Part shown: positions 10,569-21,718 of the stretch, one piece after another | Numbering within the stretch: the first letter of the stretch is position 1 | How the letters are laid out: each line of letters begins with the position of its first letter | Assembly: GCA_026018925.1 (NCBI GenBank) | Contig: JAKSZU010000025.1 | Location: 27,264,696 to 27,328,695 of the forward strand | From: Tupaia tana | Taxonomy: Eukaryota; Chordata; Mammalia; Scandentia; Tupaiidae | Length of the DNA stretch: 64,000 nt | Direction of reading: 5' to 3' | Notes under the pieces: generated by a model | The model's input: only the letters and a program-made list of their open reading frames with translations | The model's database searches: none | Told to the model about the DNA's origin: nothing | Translations under genes and position numbers: made by a program

Positions 10569-12296
10569 CCTCGGGCCAGACCTCACGCAGATAATGATTT
10601 CATTATTGCTGGTCAATGAGAAAAAGGGTTTTGTAGTTCAAAACTCGAAGCTTCGATAAACACCGTCCAGCGGGCAATGTCCCAGCGTCTTCACGTACGC
10701 TGACTAATTTCTCGGAACGAATCTCGGAAGCTCTCCCAGGCCCGTCCGCAGCCTCTGAGCCATCCCGCACACGGGCGTCATGTCCACACTCCCGTCCATC
10801 CTCGCCACGGCCTCGCCTCCTGCTCACGGGACGAAGGCCGTAACCAAAGTCGCACACCGAGGTTCCAGGGCGCTGGCTCTGAAGCCTGCCCAGCGATGCA
10901 CGTGAAGAACTAGAGCACCCGTGAGCGGAACCCCCAACGGGATGAGAAGGGGTGCTCTGATTAAGGCAGGAGCAGCACCAGGACCGCGAGGGGTTTCTGC
11001 AGGCTACGCCGGGCACGCTCCCTGGACGCCAGCTTGTCTATCCAGTGGATGGTCTGTCAGGCCGGGCTCCCCACAGGGTGCCAGTCCCTGCTGCCGGGCT
11101 GGCCCCCACCTTCCTGTGTCACAGGCCTCGCCCTCCAAGTCTCACTCCCGTGTTTCCCAGCTGAGCGGTCCTGACCCCCGTCTCTGGACGGCCAGATTGC
11201 TAAGGTAAGGTGATGGCAGGAGCCACGGGCAGGAGCTGTGAGTTCTCCCCACCCTGGTCCGGAGAAGGTGATTTCAGCGGGAAGGAAAACATTGCTGGAT
11301 TCATACAGTGACCAAACACAAAAGCCTCGTAGAAGTGTCAGAAATGCGTGCTCTCCAACGGTCGAGAACTGTGGGGGCGCCCCAGCAGCCCACGGAGACG
11401 CACGTGGCAGATTAAGCCATCTGCTTGGGTCGTGGCCTACCAGCTGACAACAGCAACCCGCTTGCTGCCATGAAGCAAAACCAAACAAAATCGCAGACAA
11501 GCCCACGCCCATGTAAATACCCAAATACATTGTCAAGCGCTGTGAGGACTGTAGTGTTCCCTCTGCAGGCTTTCGAAAGTAGACTAGCTTCCCCAAACCG
11601 CGGCGAGGAAGTTGGTACCAAAGGCCAGTGTGTAAGCACCAGCTGCACTGACTCAACACGTTCCTGACCGCTCGCCTCCCCGAGCTCAAACGCGACAGAG
11701 GCAGAACAGAGGCAGATATTAATAAGATAAAGCTTCCCACACCTCTGCGCCTCATTTACCGGGCCCGTCTGCCGGGTGACTACGTGGCCGTCCGTCCTCT
11801 CTGCACTCAGGTTCGGCTTATGGACGTCAGAGTGCCCACTGCATACAGGACCGCTGCAGGATTCCCGGACAGAAATTCACCCAGCCCTGAAAGAGTGTGG
11901 ACCCACAGAGGCGAAGTCGCTAGTAAACTAATAATCACGATTTCAGAGTTAAACAACTTTTCTATAATAGGTTAGACTTAGCCAACGCAGCATATTTTTT
12001 ATTCTCCGGACGAGGGGCTTGCAGACCGACCATGTTAATATAAGCACTACATCTGCATTTGGGAAGGCGTCTGTCGGTTGGCACTGCACAGCGATGTGAG
12101 GGCTCAGTGTGTCCCTGCCGAGAGGAAGCGAAGGTGTGCCCTGCTGGGTGTGACGCCAGGACTTCCACATCCCAGGAGCAAGACCACAATACTCCAGGAG
12201 AACGCAGCCAAATGTCAGAAAACAATAATTCCTTATTTTTAATAGTCATTTTTTTCCTCAATCAATTCAAGAGTTATTTTGATTCATGAATGTGAG

Positions 12297-12354
12297 GGGG
12301 GAGCCTTAAGAAAGTTTTTGGAAAATAGAAACAAAGTCATGAATTTTGGTGCAA
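12297..12354 (+). mobile_element. Mariner-type MITE, left piece (split by two SINEs)
   Basis: GGGAGCCTTAAGAAAGTTTT, GAAAATAG and TTTTGGTGCAAGACA match the left half of the MITEs at 34607, 48589 and 56352. Continues at 12546 and 12892. Confidence 0.75.
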
Positions 12355-12364
12355 GACATTTTTT

Positions 12365-12540
12365 TTAGAATTATTTATTTAATTTTCCTTTATTCATTCA
12401 TTTATCTTAGTTTGACCAGAGAAAGACAGACACAGAGAGAGAAGGAAGTGAGAAAGCAAGCCGCCAGGTCCTGGACTCGAACCACGGTCACCCAAGTGAG
12501 AATGTTCAGCACCTTAACCACCAAGCCACCTGCTGACCCC
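12365..12540 (-). mobile_element. Short-form tRNA SINE, reverse, inserted in a MITE
   Basis: TTATTTATTTAATT tail, TTTGACCAGAGAAAGACAG, CCAGGTCCTGGACTCGAACC, ending CCACCTGCTGACCCC. It is flanked by CAAGACATTTTT (left) and CAAGAAATTTTT (right), an imperfect target duplication of MITE sequence. Confidence 0.85.
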
Positions 12541-12545
12541 CAGTA

Positions 12546-12611
12546 CAAGAAATTTTTGAATCCATGCCATGCATAGTTTTACCATAGCATGTATTTCACA
12601 CAAACTTTCTG
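12546..12611 (+). mobile_element. Mariner-type MITE, middle piece
   Basis: CAAGAAATTTTTGAATCCAT, CATGCATAGTTTT and CATGTATTTCACACAAACTT continue the MITE body between the two SINEs. Confidence 0.7.
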
Positions 12612-12750
12612 GGGTTTTTTCGAGGTTTTTTTCCTTAGGGCATGTGCACTCGCTGGTGAGACAGAGACAGTGAGAGGAAAAGTGAGAAATCACCCCCCAG
12701 GGGAAGGCCATGACACAATCTCTTCTCCTCCATTCTCCTCCCAGGATCTT

Positions 12751-12796
<46 letters not shown>

Positions 12797-12891
12797 CATG
12801 AGCCAAGGTCCAAGCCACCAGGTCGACGACTCAGACTACAGTCAGCCATGTGGAGTCCAGCAACATAACTACTATGCCATCTGCTAGCCCC
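12612..12891 (-). mobile_element. Long-form tRNA SINE, reverse, with (CA)n, inserted in a MITE
   Basis: TTAGGGCATGTGCACTCGCT, GAGAAATCACCCCCCAGGGG, CTCCTCCATTCTCCTCC, a pure (CA)21 tract at 12751-12792, then a head ending CCATCTGCTAGCCCC. It separates the middle and right pieces of the MITE. Confidence 0.88.
12751..12792. repeat. (CA)n microsatellite within a SINE
   Basis: About 21 uninterrupted AC dinucleotides grown from the CA-rich part of the long-form SINE. Likely polymorphic. Confidence 0.95.
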
Positions 12892-12920
12892 TCCCGTGAA
12901 CTTTTTGAAAACCCCTCATA
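12892..12920 (+). mobile_element. Mariner-type MITE, right terminal piece
   Basis: CGTGAACTTTTTGAAAACCC followed by CTCATA is the right terminal inverted repeat of the same MITE family. Confidence 0.7.
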
Positions 12921-12927
12921 AGTCACC

Positions 12928-13190
12928 ATGGACTGAGTCTGCAGGAGACACTCTGTCTCATGTGGATGACTACAGTTCAAGTCCCAGACCCAGGGGCTTG
13001 AATCTCACGCTGGGTACATGTGCATGTGTACCCAAAATTCAAGGAGGAGAATGGAGAACAAGGGACAGTGGCACGGCCATCCTCCCGGGGTGGTGATTTC
13101 TCATTCTCTCTCTCGCTCTCTCTCTCTCTCTCTCCGCCCCCCCCCCCATATACCATATGGCAAAGCCCTAAAAAATAATAAAAATTCCCC
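12928..13190 (+). mobile_element. Long-form tRNA SINE, degenerate head
   Basis: The head is altered, but GTTCAAGTCCCAGACCC, GGTACATGTGCATGTG, GGAGGAGAATGGAGAA, GTGATTTCTCATTCTCTC and a TATGGCAAAGCCCTAAAAA end are clear. The CT block runs into a C13 homopolymer near 13136-13148. Confidence 0.75.
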
Positions 13191-14924
13191 ACTAGAATAA
13201 AATTCAATTATATTTACAATTCATGTTTGCCCCTCTAGTTCTTTATCTGATGGCGATCTAGCTCTTAAACTACGGTCAAGACAATGACTTGAGAAAAGAA
13301 GAAGATGTGAAGCTGGTAAGGTGGGCATGCTGGCCATGTTACACTTCACGGGACGACGGATGAGAATGGAGGGGCCATTCTCCCCCGCCCCCTTAGTGAG
13401 AATTCCTGCTCTGAATAAGATGACTGCGACACTTTGTGATTTTTAGCGTAATTACTGTAGCTACCAGCGTGATGCTTGTTCATACAACTTCGCTCTTTCA
13501 AACACATCATTTGCTGCAGTAATTTCCCGAGTCAAGTAAATTCCAGGGGATTAGGTGGTGGGTGGGGAGAGGAAAAAGGTATTTCCTATTATCCAGTGTG
13601 ACTGGGTTTCTGTCTCATTGCCTCATGTTCCTGCAAGGAACCAAGAATCCAGGGTGGTCACTTCAAGTACCTCATTAACAACTTTCCTCGAAACTATTCA
13701 TTAGGTGTGGAATTTACTCCCCTTCGAGAGAGAAAGAAAACCACAGCAACTCAAAGAGCAGCTGCCCTCTTAGAAACAGCCTCGGACTCTGTCTGCCTTC
13801 ACGGTATTCAGGTTCCAAGCGCTCAGTTCCCAAAAGGTCGGGAGAATTCATTTGTCCAGACTGCACAATGCATTCCTAGGTAAGAGAACTACGGGACACG
13901 GTGATCCCTGCTCTCAAGCTTTCACTGACAAGACCAGAACGCAAACAGGAACCAGAGACCCTCAGCAAGGGAGTCCATTACCCACTCCTGGTCTGCCCTG
14001 TTGGATTCTAACTCGGCCCTTCACGCCACCCCAAGCCAGGCTGGAGAGGCAGGTGGGTGTGAAACTAGCCCAGCTGTCTGCCACTTACCTCGCGTGGCGG
14101 GGTCGTCGAGTATTAAGATAACCACTTACGATGGTGCAGCTATCAAATCTTTAATCATTTTTTTTTAAATCTTCTAAGTTTTCAAACAATTCACAGTCAC
14201 TAACAATGCCATGCAAAGTCTCAGTGGGCAATATTTATCTAACAAAAGAAAACTGCCTTTACTTTTTGTAATTACTAATAGTAAAGGGAACCGTCTGAGA
14301 ATCACTCACCGACAACCTAATTATCTAATCCCTGGCTTATTACCATGAAGAAGCCCACTGCTGCAATTCCTGCAAGTTCAGGGAGCAGTCCCCTGTACAC
14401 CTGGGAAGAAGAGCTAGAACGAAGCTTAAATGGATTGCCACCTTGCTCGCAATTATTTTTCAATATCCCTGTGATAAATCCCAGTAATGCGACGGTGGAG
14501 ACCTTGGCCTGGGTCCCTCTGATCTGACCTCCTAGACACTTTGTAAACACAGAAACTGTTCCTGAACCAGGTGGCGTGACTTCGCTCAGCACCCGCCCCG
14601 CGCCATCCGCCGAGCTAGGGAAAGCTTGGACAGTGTCTGCATCTCTCCAACCTCCTGCCCTGGCTCGTTCCCACCACGTGCGTCCAAGTTCAACCTGCTC
14701 TCGCCGTCTTTCTCAGGCTTAGCTCCCAGCCATCGTTGTCAGGAAGTATTTATTAACCACGCTGCATGAGGCTGAGCGCTCTCTGTGACAGTCACGCGAG
14801 TCTTGAGGCACCCTCTGTCACAGCAACACGCGTGCTGCGATGACAGAATAGCATGTCTGTGCACCCCCACGAGGCAGAACACTCGAAAAGGGGTTTTTAT
14901 CATAAAAACCAACATACAAAACAG

Positions 14925-15039
14925 AGTACTCAGCACTTACTGTACACGAAGGGTCACACTAACCCCGCTCACCTAATAAGCAATCTACTCCACACACCTC
15001 CATGAGGGACACTCTGCTCATACCCTTTTATAGAGAATG
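14925..15039 (+). mobile_element. MIR SINE, left piece
   Basis: CAGCACTTACTGTACACGAA and CATGAGGGACACTCTGCTCA then CCCTTTTATAGAGAATGA follow the MIR core order (small-gene-size SINE older than placental radiation). The element resumes after the SINE at 15040. Confidence 0.6.
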
Positions 15040-15204
15040 ATTTATTTTCATTATTATTATTATTTTATTTGCGACAGGGCATGTGTGCTCACCAGAGAGA
15101 GAGAAAGGGAGAAAGCAAGCTGCCAGGTTCTGGACTGGAACCAGGGTCAGTCACATGGGAGTCCGGGGCCTTCACCACCATGCCACTGACTGACCACTTG
15201 TCTG
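15040..15204 (-). mobile_element. Short-form tRNA SINE, reverse, inserted in a MIR
   Basis: (ATT)n-rich tail, GACAGGGCATGTGTGCTCAC, GGAGAAAGCAAGCTGCCAGG, ACCACCATGCCACTGACTGA. It breaks the MIR between its 'AGATGAGG' and 'GAAACTGAGG' positions. Confidence 0.8.
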
Positions 15205-15300
15205 GTTGTTTAACACAAGGGGGAAACCGAGGCACAGCCAGGTAATCGAGTGACATTCCCGGGGGACACAGGCAGTATGTGGGGGTCTGCCGGGAGCCTC
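15205..15300 (+). mobile_element. MIR SINE, right piece
   Basis: GGGGGAAACCGAGGCACAGC and GTGACATTCCCGGGGGACAC correspond to the MIR segment that normally reads like GGAAACTGAGGCACAGAGAG and the 'aaggtcacacag' part. Confidence 0.65.
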
Positions 15301-15710
15301 AGTGTGAGGACTGCCCCAGCGGGGAACCGCCCTGCTGGGGTGTGGCAGGAGCAAGGGAACACCTGGCTTCCCTAACAGGAGGCAGGAGGAGCTCCAGAAG
15401 TGTGCAGGGAGTTCCCAGGAAGCCAAGGAAAACCTGCTTCCAGAGACGGAGCGCACACTGTGGCAGCAGGCGGCACACTGGAGGCCAGTGCGGAACCACA
15501 GGACATGCCCGGGTCTGCACAGCCAGCGGAGCACAGGACACGGGCAAGTGGACCTTAACTACGGAAGTCCCACCTGCGAATACAGCGTGCTCTAGCCTAG
15601 CTCCCGACTCAGCAGGTGCAACGGTGCCGACGGAAAGCTGCCAGAACAACTACCAAGTGTATTTGTTAGAGCATGCTTGTACTTGGAAGCATTATTCCTA
15701 GTTTTGGAAG

Positions 15711-15864
15711 GATTATTTCATTTTATTTATTTATTTTTAATTAGCTGTAGGGCACGCATGCTCACTAGAGACAACGAGAAGGCATGTTGCCAGGTCCGGG
15801 ATTTGAACGATAGTCAGCCACGTGGGAGTCCAGCGCCTTAACCATCACGCCACCTGCTGGCCCC
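15711..15864 (-). mobile_element. Short-form tRNA SINE, reverse
   Basis: TTTATTTATTTATTTTT tail, GTAGGGCACGCATGCTCACT, GGCATGTTGCCAGGTCC, CAGCCACGTGGGAGTCCAGC, ending GCCACCTGCTGGCCCC. Confidence 0.85.
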
Positions 15865-16962
15865 GGTTCTTCCTATTTTTAAGAAGCAAATCTGAACTGT
15901 TTCTTTGGAAGGAGTGCTAGAATCTTTCTTTCTTGTCCCTAGGCAGAGATAACTAAAGAACGCCATGTTATCATGGACTCCCTGGGTGTAAAAGTCTCGC
16001 ACTGACGTTCTTCCTAAAAAAGCAACACGTCGATCTATATTAAAGGGAACCTGCTGCAATTTTCCAGAAAGCTTAATTTTCAAGTATTTTGAACATTTGC
16101 GAAATCTTTGCTTCTCTCTTTCCGAGGATGCACACCTGTCAACTCCACCCCCCGGCCAGCTTGGAAGGCCAGCGAGCACACAGCATTGCTAGGGACCTGC
16201 TGGCTAGCTAGCCTATTCGGTAACTGGTCTGGCTACTTCTCTCCCCCACTTTCAAACCTTTAAACTTCTGAATACGCTGTGTCGCATGACAACCTCTGCA
16301 AAACTGTGCATCCTTACATAAAGAAGATGCAATTTTAAAAAGTATTTCTACTTATGGGTTTTTCTATGTGACTAGAGATGGGAAGAGAAGTAGCTTAGGG
16401 GAAAAAAAAAAAAAAGAAAAAAGAACAATGTGGGTTAAAAAATGAGGGCCGTTTTGCAGAAGAGCTGAAATCTGATCGAAGCGGGGAGGGCATATAACAT
16501 CGCCCCAACGGCCCACATAATGCTTCCCAGAATCTTGCGAACACGGATGTAATTCTTAGTTCAAAGCGGGGCTCTCTGCTAAGAGATTTTAAATCCTTGT
16601 TGCACTCTTTCCCAGTGAATACAGAAAGTGGGTTTTACCCTGAAGCGTTTGAATTTAACCTTTTTAAAAAAGGGATAAGCACTTTTTGTTTCAGTATGAA
16701 TGAAGACAGCACACTTAGATGGGAAAAAGCTGTGTTATAATGGCATGTACATGTCTAGAAAGATTCAGAAAGCGTTAACTTTAAAAGCGGGCTACCTGAT
16801 AACTATTTTTTAAAGTTTCATATATTTGGCTATGAAGTTCCATATCCAGATAACATAAGAGGAGAAACTGACAAAAAGCCGAATGACACTTTGGGAAAAC
16901 AGCTTTATCTACTCTCGGTGTGTGCGGTGTACAGTACACCTTCCAAGTGTTCCAACTACCCA

Positions 16963-17031
16963 GCGTTACCGTGGGAGACGCATTCCCTGTGTTTTCTGTG
17001 GAAAATGCATCGTGACTTTCCTGAGAACCCG
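16963..17031. mobile_element. Small TIR element (about 75 bp), diverged copy
   Basis: Right half GAAAATGCATCGTGACTTTC plus CTGAGAACCC matches the element at 22533. The left TACCGTGGGAGACGCATTCC matches its left arm poorly. Confidence 0.5.
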
Positions 17032-17374
17032 ACAGCTCACTGTCTCACAAACCACCACCACTAACTTCAGGCATTTGGTAGCATCTAATCTTTTAGGAAT
17101 TGAGGAACGGAATCTGAATTTTCATATTAATGTCATCATTTTTTCCTGCTGCCTACACATTCACCTCTTTCATCATGATAGTAACTACCTCTAAATGAAG
17201 TCATTGTAAGATAACAATAATATATACTTTTTCCCCAGAAGAGTTGCTAGCCTACAATATACTTTGAACTCAATTCTTTAAAGACTGTAACTAATCTAGC
17301 AGTTTAAATATACATGCATATATATGAAACTAGAAATGGAAAATGAATGATGGTAACATGTATGAGTAAGCCAC

Positions 17375-17455
17375 TATGCAGTGTATTTTGGATGGGAAAT
17401 CACATTTTGTATGCTGTGACAATGCTCAGGGAATGAATATAAGTTAATCAATTAA
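17375..17455 (+). repeat. Unclassified dispersed repeat, copy 2
   Basis: CAGTGTATTTTGGATGGGAA, TTTTGTATGCTGTGAC and GGGAATGAATATAA are shared in order with 3326-3449, roughly three-quarters identity over about 65 bp by eye. Confidence 0.5.
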
Positions 17456-18259
17456 TGTAAAATGTTTCCGAAGAAAATTACAGTGCACTTGTAACTAGAT
17501 TCTAGCTCTGTCCATAGTTTTAGTTTAAGGTATTTTGTGAATCAATAAAATATGTAAAAATAAATAAATAAAAAAAGTTAAATTTAAAAAATAAAATATT
17601 CAAAATGTCAATTACTACTATTACACACTCGATCTTAACTGAAAGAAGAAATACAATTACTGTTCTAAAAGTATTAAACTTCTGAAAATAAACTAGTCAT
17701 TTCAAATGTTTTACAGTAGAAACTATAGAATGTAAATTGGTTTTTAATATACTAAGCAATTACACAAAAGCACAAAATTAAGATGTATATTTAATATATT
17801 CGTCTGTATATATTAGTCTTAAATCAGCAGGCCAGATTTAAAATGTAATTTAAATGAATATTTTAGAAAATAAAAAGGGTCAAGGTTAAACTGTTTGTCT
17901 GCCTTAAAAAGTTTAGACCGTCCTTTGTGTCTCTGCTTACAAAAAAAGAAATCTCAATGAAACTTGGATATTAAAACCTCCCAGGAAACCAACCATAAAA
18001 GCTGCTAAGAATTTCACAAGTTTTTTTTTTCCTTAGGTGTTAATTAAATGATCATTTAACACTGAAATGTAAACACAACATTTTCATCTCCTGACAGCAC
18101 AGCGTCTTATAAACCCAGGGTAATAAAAGCTCGGTGCTAATTCTCTGCAGCGAGTTCCCACCACAGGCCAAGACCGCCCGGTCGTGTCTAAGGTTAAGCA
18201 TCTAGACACAAAACAAAGCTCGCGCCTACGCGACTTCCAGGGCACCGTTCCCACCGCCC

Positions 18260-18500
18260 AGTGACCTAGGTAACACTTGGAGCCATCGAGAATAAATTTA
18301 ATTTCTCCGGCATTTTGTGAGGATTAGGAACAATTGTTGGCTTGCAATGACTTTTTATCCCCGGATTCTTTTTCCCCCGAGCATTCCTCGGGTCCTAAAG
18401 GAGAATTCTGATGGTTTAAGACATAGAACAAACAGGACGTTAAATTAGGCTGTTTTCAATCAATTGGAAGGGAAGCAATCAACCCCGCTCAGTGCGGCTC
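18260..18500. promoter_or_regulatory. Candidate conserved noncoding element in SLIT2 intron 4
   Basis: A repeat-free segment inside a 4.6-kb SINE-free interval. It carries a perfect palindrome AACAATTGTT (18329-18338, a SOX-like dimer), AATAAATTTAATTT, and CAATCAATTGG near 18457. It looks like developmental enhancer sequence, but I cannot measure conservation. Speculative. Confidence 0.25.
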
Positions 18501-20511
18501 CCAGCTATTCACACACCGAGCTTTCATCTTTCACTAGCAGAAACCCAGCATGGTGGGGCAAAGCCAGCTTTTCCCATTCCGTGCCGAGACTGCCTTCTTT
18601 CAACGTTCTTTAAGTTTCGTGTGGTGCTTGCTGCTGTTGTGGTTTGTCCGGGACGGTGCCACCAAGGTGCGAAGTGTCGTTGTGAACATCCGGGGGACGT
18701 GGCCAGAGGCACATCACAGCCCTCTGTCACACCCTGGGCCACGGAGCAGCCCGACAAGTCCTTTACTGCCCACTGCTTCCTCTGCTGGCATGTAGGTTTA
18801 CCTTTTATTTCCGTCTACAGTTTTGTTGTATTACAATTCCTTAAATACGTTACTAAGTTAAACCGTGCTCCATAAAGCACTGGCAGTTAACTTGGTTATG
18901 GGTAACGAACAGGTTAAGAGGGACCTGAAACCACACATTCTAAAAACCTAAACCTATTTCATCACGAATCACTGTTGAAATTCCAGGGGCTAAAAGGTGT
19001 GCAGCTTGCACTGCAGGTGGACGTACTCTGTCGTCTGAAGTTGCACTTAAAACACATGCAGTGTGGACGAAGATGACAGACAATACCGCCTTTTCACCCC
19101 AGGTTAAGTCACAGTCACGAAGACGAATCGATTATCTCACATTGTCTGAAAATCTGAGCTGTTCATTCGTAGCATAAACGTTCCTCAGCCACTTAAAACT
19201 TTCAGAAAGTTCCTCTACACCTCAAGGCGTTTACTCCGCCGTTTCTCATGAACTCATATTGTTCCTGAAACCTGCCATTGAAGGAAACACACCCCTAAAA
19301 CGACAGTCGAAATACATGGACTAACACGAATAGTTGCTGAGTCACGGTCCCTTTGTTTCTTAGACGTGAATTTTAAAGTTGTATGACTCATCAGCCGGGA
19401 GAGGGTTAAGCCAGCTCACTAAGAATATCCTGGCCAAGCGTCCCTTCCCTAACTGTGCAAAGGGGCAGGAAGTGGATGAACGCACACTGGGTGTCCACTG
19501 GCTGCAGTAAACATCCATGCGCCATGCGTGTAAGTGTGTCGCCCTGAGGGGGCACTAAGAACTGAGGACAGGGTGGAGAACTCTGCTGCCTGAGGGCAAG
19601 CTGCAAGGGCAGCTGAGTGACTGTTCTTCTCACCTCATTTGCAACGACAACAGGAAACACAAATGTAGCTGCAATCGTACTGGAAGGCTGACAATGTTCT
19701 TTTGGATACCGAAGCTAAATTATGACTTGTGTCTCTGGAAGGGTAAATAGTAGCACCATGCCTAAAAATGTATAAGCGGAAGAACTTAACTCCAGGTGTC
19801 CACTGGCTTCCCAAGATAACAGACGGCAAGTACCCAAGCAGGCTTTTAAGCGCTATATTTTATGCCACTTCCCTTATGATACAAATTAAATTTTTAATGT
19901 TTTAAAAATAATATAAGTATGCAAATACAGTAAAATTACTTACGTATAGATAAAATGCTAGCAACACTTATTTCTGGAAATTCTTACGCAAACCTCAGTC
20001 CCCAGGTCCCAGATGTTAACCTTGAGACGTTATGGCTATTCCGCACTTTGCTGTCACATTGTGGAATAGTGTCTGATGATGTGTATATCGTATCATTTTG
20101 ACATGAAAACCATGTACTTAAGTTCACGTTTCAGAACACACAACCACTCCCAGTGAGCGGTAATTTACATATTACGGGACAAGTTAGCGATGGTCAAGGC
20201 ACACGGACGTCCCTCTTCTGTGGACACGTCCTTCCCAGTGTCTCCTGGCACCTGTCACAGTATTCTCCAAAGCCAGTAAGAGGACAGGTGGATTCGTCAG
20301 TGGGACAGAAACTTCCACAGCTGGGAACACAGCCACTCAAGCGAGTGCAGCTCAGCGGGAAGGCCCTGGCTGAGAAACATGTGGCTCTCACACTCCGTGT
20401 CCAGGCCGTGAACTGACAGTACAGCGTGTGGCTTTCCTCACAAGCAAGCGAGTGAGCCCTATGAAGTGAGAAGTGTCGACGCTGGGCCAGGCACAATCTT
20501 GAATGCAATAG

Positions 20512-20786
20512 TTTTTTTGGTTTTTTTTTTTTTTTTGAGAGGTCTTTGCTACAGGGCGTGTACACACACCAGAAGACAGAGAGAGACAGAGAGACAAAAA
20601 GCGAGAAATCACCCCCCAGGGAGGATGGCCACACCACAATCCCTTCTCCTCCATTCTCCTCTTGGGATCTTGGGCACACACGCACACGCGCCTGGCATGA
20701 GTTTAAGCTACCAGGTCTAGGACTCGAACCGCGGTCGACTACATGGAAGTCCAGTGACATAGCCATTACGCTAACTGCTGGTCCCC
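20512..20786 (-). mobile_element. Long-form tRNA SINE, reverse, with target duplication
   Basis: T-rich tail, GAGAGGTCTTTGCTACAGGG, GAAATCACCCCCCAGGGAGG, CTCCTCCATTCTCCTCTTGG, head ending GCTAACTGCTGGTCCCC. Flanks TTGAATGCAAT and TTGAATGCCAT are a one-mismatch 11-bp duplication. Confidence 0.9.
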
Positions 20787-20854
20787 TTGAATGCCATATT
20801 AATCTTAATTAAGTGGGTAATCTGTAAATCAGAAGACTACACACTGACTTCAGA

Positions 20855-21098
20855 AACACAGCCCCACCACAGCAGTGCAGGGGCGGGTACGGCTCTGCAT
20901 GGACGAGGCATCGTGGAGGACTGGTCTGGAAGCAGGGGCCACCTGCAACGTGTCAGGCACACACACGCGGGGCTGCCTGGGACAGGGCTGGAGGACGGGT
21001 GTGGGGACCGCGGCATGATGAGACCTTGTACAGGTGCCTTTCCCCTCACTCTTCCTCTTGAAATAAACTTAAAAAAAAATAAATACTTACATTAAAAA
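20855..21098 (+). mobile_element. Third-group SINE-like element
   Basis: GC-rich unit ending CCCCTCACTCTTCCTCTTGA then AAATAAACTTAAAAAAAAAT, the same layout as the other third-group elements. Head poorly preserved. Confidence 0.35.
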
Positions 21099-21249
21099 GT
21101 TTAAAAATAAAATCAACAGTAGCTCTTATGCCATGGTTTAGATCTCCTTCATCCATGGCAAGCAGTAATGGCCACTCTGAAATGAGCCCAGATACTCATT
21201 ATCAAGTTTTAGAAAACAAATATTCGGTTATGTACCAGTAATCTTTTAT

Positions 21250-21421
21250 AAAAAAGATTTATTTATTTATTTATTTATTTATTTATTATGTTTTCACATG
21301 AGTTTGCCACAAAAAGACAGAGAGAGAGAGGGAGAAAGCAAGCCTTCAGGTCCAAGACTCGAACCGCAGTCGGCCGTATGGGCATTCCGGTGCCTTAACC
21401 ACCATGCCACCTGCTGGCCCC
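21250..21421 (-). mobile_element. Short-form tRNA SINE, reverse, with target duplication
   Basis: (TTTA)n tail, GACAGAGAGAGAGAGGGAGA, AAGCAAGCCTTCAGGTCC, CAGTCGGCCGTATGGGCATT, ending CCACCTGCTGGCCCC. TGTACCAGTAATCTTTT on the left and TGTACCAGTCATCTTTT on the right form a 17-bp duplication with one mismatch. Confidence 0.92.
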
Positions 21422-21482
21422 TGTACCAGTCATCTTTTTAAAATAAAATACTTCTCATAGAGCACTATTTTACTTTTGAATT

Positions 21483-21718
21483 TCATTCTTTTTTTGCTAG
21501 AGGGTACACACATTTGCCAGAGAGAGACAGGCCGAGAGAGAAAGAGAAAAATCACTCCCCAGGAGGAACGGCCCGTCAAGCCCCCACTCTCCCGCTCGCC
21601 TGTTGGGGCCTGGGGCACACACGTGTACTCACGGTGCTTCTCGGCCACCGGATCCAGGACCTGAACCACACCGTCAGCCATCTGAGATCCCACCGCCTAA
21701 CCACCATGCCTCCACCAC
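21483..21718 (-). mobile_element. Long-form tRNA SINE, reverse, diverged
   Basis: TTTTTTTGCTAGAGGGTACA, AAATCACTCCCCAGGAGGAA, GGGCACACACGTGTACTCAC, GGATCCAGGACCTGAACC and a decayed head. An older copy. Confidence 0.65.

Noticed and set aside
11057-11755. 232-codon minus-strand frame in intron 4
   Set aside because: No domain, no family resemblance, and no splice or transcript signal. Probably chance in a GC-richer patch.
14317-14592. 91-codon minus-strand frame with hydrophobic stretches
   Set aside because: I compared it mentally with small mitochondrial membrane proteins and found no convincing match. It may be chance or a conserved noncoding segment.
20194-20766. 190-codon minus-strand frame
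   Set aside because: Its N-terminal half is the reverse long-form SINE. Similar peptides (SRPRxxxxENGGEGI) recur wherever that SINE lies.
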